The position numbers and the translations under genes are program-made. Below the pieces are notes generated by a model. It saw only the letters and a program-made list of their open reading frames with translations. It was not told the DNA's origin and searched no databases. A stretch of 49,975 bases of DNA from Thauera butanivorans NBRC 103042 (GTDB lineage: Bacteria > Pseudomonadota > Gammaproteobacteria > Burkholderiales > Rhodocyclaceae), in contig NZ_BCUG01000047.1 in the NCBI RefSeq assembly GCF_001591165.1, positions 1 through 49,975 of the forward strand, in the 5' to 3' direction. This document shows positions 45,587 to 49,975 of this stretch, one piece after another (the first letter of the stretch is position 1; each line of letters opens with the position of its first letter).

Positions 45587-46777
45587 TCAAACCCGCCCGG
45601 CACTGCCTGCGGCCGTCTCGCGCCGGCGGCGCAGGCCCAGCCACAGCAGCGCCGCGCCGGTCAGCACCACCGGCACCAGCGAGCCCAGGTTAAGCAGCGC
45701 CCAGCCCTGCGTCGTCACCAGCGCGCCCGAGGCAAAGGACGTCAGCGCCATCGTCGCGAACACCGCGAAGTTGATCGCCGCCTGGGCCTTGTCCTTTTCT
45801 TCCGGGCGGTAAGCCTGCATCGCCAGCGTGGTGCTGCCGGTGAAAAGGAAATTCCAGCCCACCCCCAGCAGGAACAGCGAAACGAGGAACTGGTGCAGGT
45901 CCTGCCCCGACAGCGCGATCAGGATGCAGGCCAGGTTCAGCACCACGCCGGCCCCCATCACCGGCAGCACGCCGAAGCGCTTGATCAGGTGGCCGGTGAA
46001 GAAGCCCGGCGCGAACATGCCGATGACGTGCCACTCCAGCACCAGCGCGGCATCCGAGAACGGCATGCCGCACACGTCCATCGCCAGCGGCGTCGCCGCC
46101 ATCAGCAGATTCATCACCCCATAGCCCAGCGCCGCGCCCAGGGTGGACACGATGAACACCGGCTGGCGCATGATTTCGCCCAGCGGCCGCCCGCCGGCCG
46201 CACCCGCGGCCTGCTTCGGCTCGGGCGGAAAGCGGATGCCCGCCATCACCGCCATCGACACCAGCGCCACCACCGACAGCGCCAAGTAGGAACCGAGAAA
46301 AGGCGCGGCCATCGCCTCGCGCGTGTGGTTCGCCAGGTTCGGCCCGATCACCGCGCCGATCAGCCCACCCGCCAGCACCAGCGACACCGCCTTCTCGCGG
46401 AACGACGGCGGCGCCAGTTCGGCGGCGGCAAAACGGTAGAGCTGGCCATTGGCGCTGTAGTAGCCGGCAATCACCGTCCCCGCCACCAACAGCCAGAAGC
46501 TGCGCAGATACAGCGCCAGCGCACACAGCAAGGCCGTCAGCAGCGCGACCAGCAAACCGAGCTGGAACGAGGTCTTGCGCCCCCAGCGCCGCTGGCTGCG
46601 CGCCACCAGCCCGGTCGACATCGCCCCGCCCACCACATAGCCCATCACCGGCAGCGTCGCCATCCACGCCACCGGCGCCAGCGCCAGCCCCACCAGACCG
46701 TTGATGGCGATGAACACCACGTTGTTGGTCAGGAACAAGCCCTGGGCGATGGCCAGCAGCCACAGATTCTTCTTCAT
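45587..46777 (-). CDS. MFS transporter
   Basis: A 396-residue major facilitator with about 12 hydrophobic segments (LAIAQGLFLTNNVVFIAING, VMGYVVGGAMSTGLVARSQR as TM2 and loop, later WHVIGMFAPGFFTGHLIKRF). The loop between helices 2 and 3 reads RRWGRKTSFQLG, the MFS motif A position. Substrate is unknown; drug or metabolite export is likely. It converges with the PNPOx-family gene across 68 bp. It is not the transporter whose remnant lies at 2880-3110, as far as I can tell. Confidence 0.9.
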   Translation of the reverse strand: MKKNLWLLAIAQGLFLTNNVVFIAINGLVGLALAPVAWMATLPVMGYVVGGAMSTGLVARSQRRWGRKTSFQLGLLVALLTALLCALALYLRSFWLLVAGTVIAGYYSANGQLYRFAAAELAPPSFREKAVSLVLAGGLIGAVIGPNLANHTREAMAAPFLGSYLALSVVALVSMAVMAGIRFPPEPKQAAGAAGGRPLGEIMRQPVFIVSTLGAALGYGVMNLLMAATPLAMDVCGMPFSDAALVLEWHVIGMFAPGFFTGHLIKRFGVLPVMGAGVVLNLACILIALSGQDLHQFLVSLFLLGVGWNFLFTGSTTLAMQAYRPEEKDKAQAAINFAVFATMALTSFASGALVTTQGWALLNLGSLVPVVLTGAALLWLGLRRRRETAAGSAGRV

Positions 46778-47163
46778 AAGTAAATCGTTGTTTTTTGATG
46801 TTAGGCGTGAATGTACCGCGTTGCGCGGTGAGTGTGCGGTTGGTGTTGCTCGGGGTGTGGTGATGAGCTCCGCAACTGCTCGGCGCGGGGTTCAGACCTC
46901 TGGCATCAGCATGCCTGCATGACGCAGGTCACACAGACCATGTTGTATGGATGGCGGCTGCCGTGGGAAAGAATGTATCTTTTGACGCGAGCGATATTTT
47001 TTGGATACACAAGCGGCCCTACTCGTGGGGATGAACATCGGGCAAACGTGGCACAGGCGGCGGCGAGCTATTGAATATGCTATTCGAAATATGACAAAAT
47101 ATTTATGCATCAAATAAGGGAAATCAAGATGATGCAAGGGTTTCTTGCGAGTTTTTCGATGTC
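46778..47163. other. Gap before the right-hand cassettes
   Basis: About 390 bp without a supported gene. GC content falls sharply rightward from about 46960. A perfect inverted repeat GAATA-TGC-TATTC lies at 47073-47085, next to AAATATGACAAAATATTTATG, which may contain a promoter for the cassette gene that follows. No integron integrase gene or attI was seen. Confidence 0.4.
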
Positions 47164-47209
47164 GGATAACATTTTTACGCCGACATTTGTCGTCTACTAA
47201 TAGTTAGAG
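47164..47209 (+). repeat. Possible degenerate attC site
   Basis: GGATAAC is followed by ATTTTTACG, a small hairpin (CCGACATTTGTCG) and TACTAATAGTTAGAG. The outer ends AAC/GTT and the hairpin follow the attC plan. It is short (46 bp) and the right core GTTAGAG ends in G instead of a pyrimidine. It precedes the cassette-like ORF at 47225 by 16 bp, the usual spacing. Confidence 0.4.
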
Positions 47210-47224
47210 GAAAAGGACGGCTAA

Positions 47225-48082
47225 GTGGTTTCCGAAGAGTGGATTGCAAACCTAAACACAGAGTTCCGCGCCGCAGGCATAGACCAGCGGCGTCGACCTT
47301 GGGAGGCGATTCGTCGTTATTCCGAGGAGTTTAATACCTCAGTGGACATGTCCTCCGATGTCGCAAAAAAAATTTTCAAATGGTTTGAAGCGCATTCAAA
47401 ACCAGGGGTGCATCAAGTCGGGAGTCTTTATGAAGCCGTCTATTTTTATGATTCCCAGTTTTGGGTTGTATCTATTCCAATCACGTATGGCACAGTCCAG
47501 CTGAATGCGCTCGATTGTCTTCATGAAATGCCTGAAGGCATTAAGCAGGAGATGATGGCCGATCATAGGCAAGCTTGGGACTATGCCATCTATTGGGCCG
47601 ACTGTTTAGACTATGGAATGGGCATTGATGATTTGCGTAAAACGCAAGGCCTGAATGAATTTGGTGCCCAGCTTCTCATGTCTGCGGATCAAGAACTGAG
47701 GGCGGCTACATCCATACTTTCCCAGCATCGCCCTGATCCTCGTGCAATCCTTAATTGCAGAATGGCCCTCGAGATATTTTTCAAGTCTTACGTTTCTCTG
47801 AGAACGGGGCTTTCAGAAAATGAAGCAAAGGCCATCGGCCACAACCTTAACAAGGGTCTGGATAGGTTTATCGAGGCCTCAGGATTGAATGACTGGGAAA
47901 GAACAAGAGATCTTCTAAAAGTGTTTCCTGAAATACATCAGCGCTACAAAGAGCAAGACATCACGTTTCAAAGGCTTTGGGATGGCTACTCGTTTGCTCA
48001 CTCTGTGGGCGCAGTGATTATCAGGGAGTTCACTGATAGAAATACGCTTGAACAAGTAATGACCTCTAACAAAGCAAATTAA
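47225..48082 (+). CDS. Unrecognised cassette protein with a HEPN-like C-terminal region
   Basis: A 285-residue protein starting at GTG 47225 after GAGGAAAAGG. I do not recognise the N-terminal ~160 residues. The C-terminal part (DQELRAATSILSQHRPDPRA, NCRMALEIFFKSYVSLRTGL, IGHNLNKGLDRF) has the helical pattern with a distal GH-xL of HEPN-like proteins, without the RxxxxH nuclease motif. Base composition is well below the chromosome average, the gene starts soon after an attC-like site and ends within a hairpin at 48079, so it is probably an integron cassette gene. Confidence 0.7.
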   Translation: MVSEEWIANLNTEFRAAGIDQRRRPWEAIRRYSEEFNTSVDMSSDVAKKIFKWFEAHSKPGVHQVGSLYEAVYFYDSQFWVVSIPITYGTVQLNALDCLHEMPEGIKQEMMADHRQAWDYAIYWADCLDYGMGIDDLRKTQGLNEFGAQLLMSADQELRAATSILSQHRPDPRAILNCRMALEIFFKSYVSLRTGLSENEAKAIGHNLNKGLDRFIEASGLNDWERTRDLLKVFPEIHQRYKEQDITFQRLWDGYSFAHSVGAVIIREFTDRNTLEQVMTSNKAN

Positions 48083-48129
48083 CTCGGACCGCGAAAACCG
48101 CTTCGCGGTTCTCGCGTCCGGTTATTTTC
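48076..48129 (+). repeat. attC hairpin interrupted by the insertion sequence
   Basis: AATTAAC is followed by a strong hairpin, CGGACCGCGAAAACCGC-TTCG-CGGTTCTCGCGTCCG, with one unpaired C in the left arm, as attC sites have extra-helical bases. Then GGTTATTTTC reaches the insertion sequence. The right core GTTAGAT appears at the other side of the element (49601-49607). Together they make an attC of normal size. It could also act as a terminator of the cassette gene. Confidence 0.65.
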
Positions 48130-48150
48130 GTCTACAAGGGCTTCCCCATC

Positions 48151-48474
48151 TGTCAAGCAATAGCTTTCCCCGGCCCACAGAGTGGACGACGTTTCCCTTG
48201 CTGAACAACTTTCCCCCGAATGAGCTGCAAGCAATGCAATAACAACAAGGTGCGGACTGGCCAGACTACAAACGGTCACTCTTGCAGCACTTTGATGGCT
48301 GCGGACCCTGATGAAGGACGCACGCGGGGAACCCATTCGTTAGCCGGCGCTCGTGCTGCCGCCCTTGAGTTAATCGGTCACGCCCCGCGCAGGTCCAGAC
48401 CTGTTGTCATCAACGTTTGCCGTCACGCGGCGGTCAAATCGGGTTTCTCTGATCGGTTGCAGGTTCGGGCTGGA
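48151..48474 (-). ncRNA. Candidate seekRNA/bridge-RNA region of the insertion sequence
   Basis: The ~325 bp between the transposase stop and the inverted repeat have no supported gene. IS1111-group elements encode their guide RNA here, downstream of the transposase. It contains CATTCGTTAG (48334-48343), an exact copy of the 10 bases spanning the right junction (49596-49605). This is what a target/donor guide would look like. RNA ends cannot be read from sequence. Confidence 0.6.
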
Positions 48475-49491
48475 TCAGGTCGGCAGGACAAAGGCTTCAC
48501 CTCGTCGCAGGACCGCCCAAGCCATGCGCGCATTCTTTGCGGCAATCGCCACCACCGCCTTCCAGTAGCCTCGCCGTTGCTGCAAAGCCATCGCCCAGCG
48601 ACTCAATGTGTCGGTCTTGTTCTTCGCTGCCGCCAACACGGCACGAGCCCCCATGACCAGCAAACTGCGCAAGTAGGGATCGCCGGCCTTGGTGATGCGG
48701 CCCAGTCGGGCCTTGCCGCCCGAGCTGTATTGGCCGGGCACCAGGCCGAGCCAGGCGGCGAACTGCCGACCGCAGTCGAAGTCATGACCGTTGCCGATCA
48801 TGGCGACCAGGCAGGTAGCGGTGGTTTCCCCCACACCGTTCAGGCGGGTCAGGCGTTGAGCGCGACTGTCCTGGCGGGCAATGTGTCGGATATGTTGGTC
48901 ATATTGCGCAATCCGTTCATCGAGTCGGCCGATCTCGCTGAGCAGATCACCGATGACCGTATTGGCCCAGCCGGGCAACTCTTCCAGACATTCGCCCGCG
49001 CGTCGGCGCACGGTAGCTGCCTTGAGCGGCAAGACAATGCCGAACTCGGCCAACAAGCCTCGGATGCGATTGAGTGTAGCGGTGCGCTGTTCGACAAAGC
49101 CTTGGCGCGCACGATGCACCATCAGGTGCGATTGCTGATCGAGCGTCTTGATCGGCACGAAACGCATGTGGGGCCGCTGCACTGCCTCGCAGATCGCAGC
49201 GGCGTCGGCCGCATCGTTCTTGCTGCGTCGCCCGCTCATGCGGTAGGGCGTGACGAACTTCGGTGCGATCAGGCGAACGGTATGATCCGAAGCCTGAAAC
49301 AGCCGTGCCCAGTGATGCGCACCCGAGCACGCTTCCATGCCGATCACGCATGGTGGCAGGCTTGCGATCAATTCATGCAGCTTCTCACGCGGCACTGCCG
49401 GGCGTACCAGCTCGGCGCGGCCGGCTTCGTTGACGCCATGCACGGCAAACACGTTCTTGGCGAGATCGATGCCAACGGTCACAATGCTCAT
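48475..49491 (-). CDS. IS110-family transposase (DEDD type, IS1111 group)
   Basis: A 338-residue RNA-guided recombinase. N-terminal RuvC-like DEDD domain: TVGIDLAKNVFAVHG (first Asp), CVIGMEACSGAHHWARLF (Glu), SKNDAADAAAICEAV (Asp pair). C-terminal Tnp_20 domain: LTRLNGVGETTATCLVAMIG and WLGLVPGQYSSGGKARLGRI (conserved Ser). ATG 49491 begins MSIVTVGIDL; the frame upstream to 49536 is not conserved. The sequence is uninterrupted, so it may be active. Confidence 0.93.
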   Translation of the reverse strand: MSIVTVGIDLAKNVFAVHGVNEAGRAELVRPAVPREKLHELIASLPPCVIGMEACSGAHHWARLFQASDHTVRLIAPKFVTPYRMSGRRSKNDAADAAAICEAVQRPHMRFVPIKTLDQQSHLMVHRARQGFVEQRTATLNRIRGLLAEFGIVLPLKAATVRRRAGECLEELPGWANTVIGDLLSEIGRLDERIAQYDQHIRHIARQDSRAQRLTRLNGVGETTATCLVAMIGNGHDFDCGRQFAAWLGLVPGQYSSGGKARLGRITKAGDPYLRSLLVMGARAVLAAAKNKTDTLSRWAMALQQRRGYWKAVVAIAAKNARMAWAVLRRGEAFVLPT

Positions 49492-49600
49492 GGACTTCCC
49501 CTTTCGGACGGATTGATGAGACTTCGCACTTCCCATCGTGGCACTCAGGTGCCGATCACCGCAATGCGGTCAGGCCGGGACGGGGAAGTCCCTTTCATTC

Positions 49601-49607
49601 GTTAGAT
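49601..49607 (+). repeat. attC core site (R')
   Basis: GTTAGAT fits GTTRRRY and is preceded by CATTC, as at the attC near the left edge. It is the exact complement of ATCTAAC at 49965-49971, the left core of the attC that follows. That match is expected of the two ends of one gene cassette. Confidence 0.75.
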
Positions 49608-49613
49608 TTCACT

Positions 49614-49970
49614 ATGGATGCACAAACGTTAACCACACTCGGAACTTCGTTAATCGTTGCTTTGGCAACCGTAATTGGGTCAGCCATTACAGCGTATTTT
49701 GGATTTAAGAGCGTAAAAGCAACTGCCGATATGGCAAAGGCCAAGGAAGAAATGGCATCAGCAAAAAAAGAGCTGGTTGCCGCCTACCGACAAATTAGTG
49801 CCTACTATCAGCTTGAACAAGAGTTCATCGCGGTAATAAAAACTACAAACGGCGGAACAGAAAAATCTCTGAAGATAAGCCATCGAGACAAGGTTGTTGA
49901 AAAAGGTTTTGAAAGACCGTCAGTTACTCACAACCAAGCTGAGAAGCGTATCCGTGAACTTGAAATCTAA
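49614..49970 (+). CDS. Cassette-encoded protein with one membrane helix and a coiled coil
   Basis: A 118-residue protein of unknown function. One N-terminal membrane helix (LGTSLIVALATVIGSAITAYF), then a helical, charged region likely to form a coiled coil (ADMAKAKEEMASAKKELVAA), then a basic C-terminal part. It starts 13 bp after the attC core, and its stop codon lies inside the next attC core (ATCTAAC), a normal cassette layout. Low GC compared with the chromosome. Confidence 0.8.
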   Translation: MDAQTLTTLGTSLIVALATVIGSAITAYFGFKSVKATADMAKAKEEMASAKKELVAAYRQISAYYQLEQEFIAVIKTTNGGTEKSLKISHRDKVVEKGFERPSVTHNQAEKRIRELEI

Positions 49971-49975
49971 CATTG
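49965..49975 (+). repeat. Start of the next attC site (cut by the window end)
   Basis: ATCTAACATTG fits RYYYAAC and is the exact complement of the GTTAGAT core at the beginning of the same cassette. The rest of the site lies outside the window. Confidence 0.65.

Larger units (their letters stand above)
48130..49600 (-). mobile_element. IS1111-group (IS110 family) insertion sequence at an attC
   Basis: About 1.47 kb. Subterminal inverted repeats are AAGGGCTTCCCCATC (48136-48150) and, on the other strand, AAAGGGACTTCCCCGTC (49579-49595), set a few bases inside each end, the mark of the IS1111 group. It has one DEDD transposase on the minus strand and a long non-coding end downstream of it. The element lies directly against GTTAGAT, the core of an attC, so it belongs to the attC-targeting kind. 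End points are accurate to a few bases. Confidence 0.82.

Noticed and set aside
46800-46806. GTTAGGC next to the MFS gene start, which fits the attC core consensus
   Set aside because: No paired left core or hairpin nearby. A 7-mer of this kind occurs by chance, and here it sits in the MFS leader.
46892-47137. An 81-codon minus-strand frame in the gap before the cassettes
   Set aside because: No ribosome site, no recognisable features, and it crosses the boundary between high-GC and low-GC DNA.
48220-49605. A 461-codon plus-strand frame through the insertion sequence
   Set aside because: Lies antisense to an intact IS110-family transposase that has all catalytic residues.

Overview
The window is GC-rich chromosomal DNA (roughly two-thirds G+C by eye) from a betaproteobacterium. 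Gene content (lysS, gltX, a phasin, mnmC, a B12-riboswitch-controlled cobO, a COG2984-type ABC transporter, an MCE/Mla-type transporter, stand-alone dnaE2) and protein style fit Rhodocyclales (Azoarcus/Thauera/Zoogloea-like). The genus is an inference that could not be checked.

Layout. (1) 1-160: tail of one integron gene cassette and its attC, read rightward. (2) 346-2838: GNAT acetyltransferase, then a coupled set: CHMI-family isomerase, DUF1330 protein, an unknown P-loop-like protein and a GFA-family zinc protein. (3) 2890-18551: core metabolism and signalling: MFS remnant, fused pabBC, cobO with a cobalamin riboswitch, a chemoreceptor with a C-terminal sensor region, lysS, a DUF808 protein, mnmC, a Na+/H+ antiporter followed by a second divergent copy of the mnmC tail, a NarL-type two-component pair, a phasin and gltX. 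(4) 18590-24663: an accessory type VI secretion cargo island on the minus strand: IS3 remnant, a small membrane protein (candidate immunity), a PAAR-Rhs effector with a phospholipase A2-like C-terminal toxin, then Tae4 amidase with Tai4 immunity. (5) 24744-41338: TrpXYZ-like ABC transporter, SOS-controlled dnaE2, an MCE lipid transporter (mlaE-mlaF-mlaD-lipoprotein), a HlyD/RbbA-like/ABC-2 exporter and an Old Yellow Enzyme. (6) 41425-46777: a decayed defence/toxin-antitoxin patch (mntA with a crippled HEPN partner, frameshifted RES toxin with intact Xre antitoxin, a MocR tail remnant), then a MocR regulator divergent from a PNPOx-family protein, and an MFS transporter. (7) 47164-49975: AT-richer integron cassettes again, with an IS1111-group (IS110 family) element sitting against an attC core site.

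The most notable points are the Rhs-PLA2/membrane-protein pair next to Tae4/Tai4, the IS1111-type element whose long non-coding end carries an exact 10-nt copy of its own attC junction (a candidate seekRNA/bridge-RNA guide), two cases where an intact gene is followed by cargo and then a divergent copy of that gene's 3' end (mnmC and the MocR gene), and an Escherichia coli-type LexA box lying 7 nt before the dnaE2 start codon. No tRNA, rRNA, CRISPR array or integron integrase was seen in the window.
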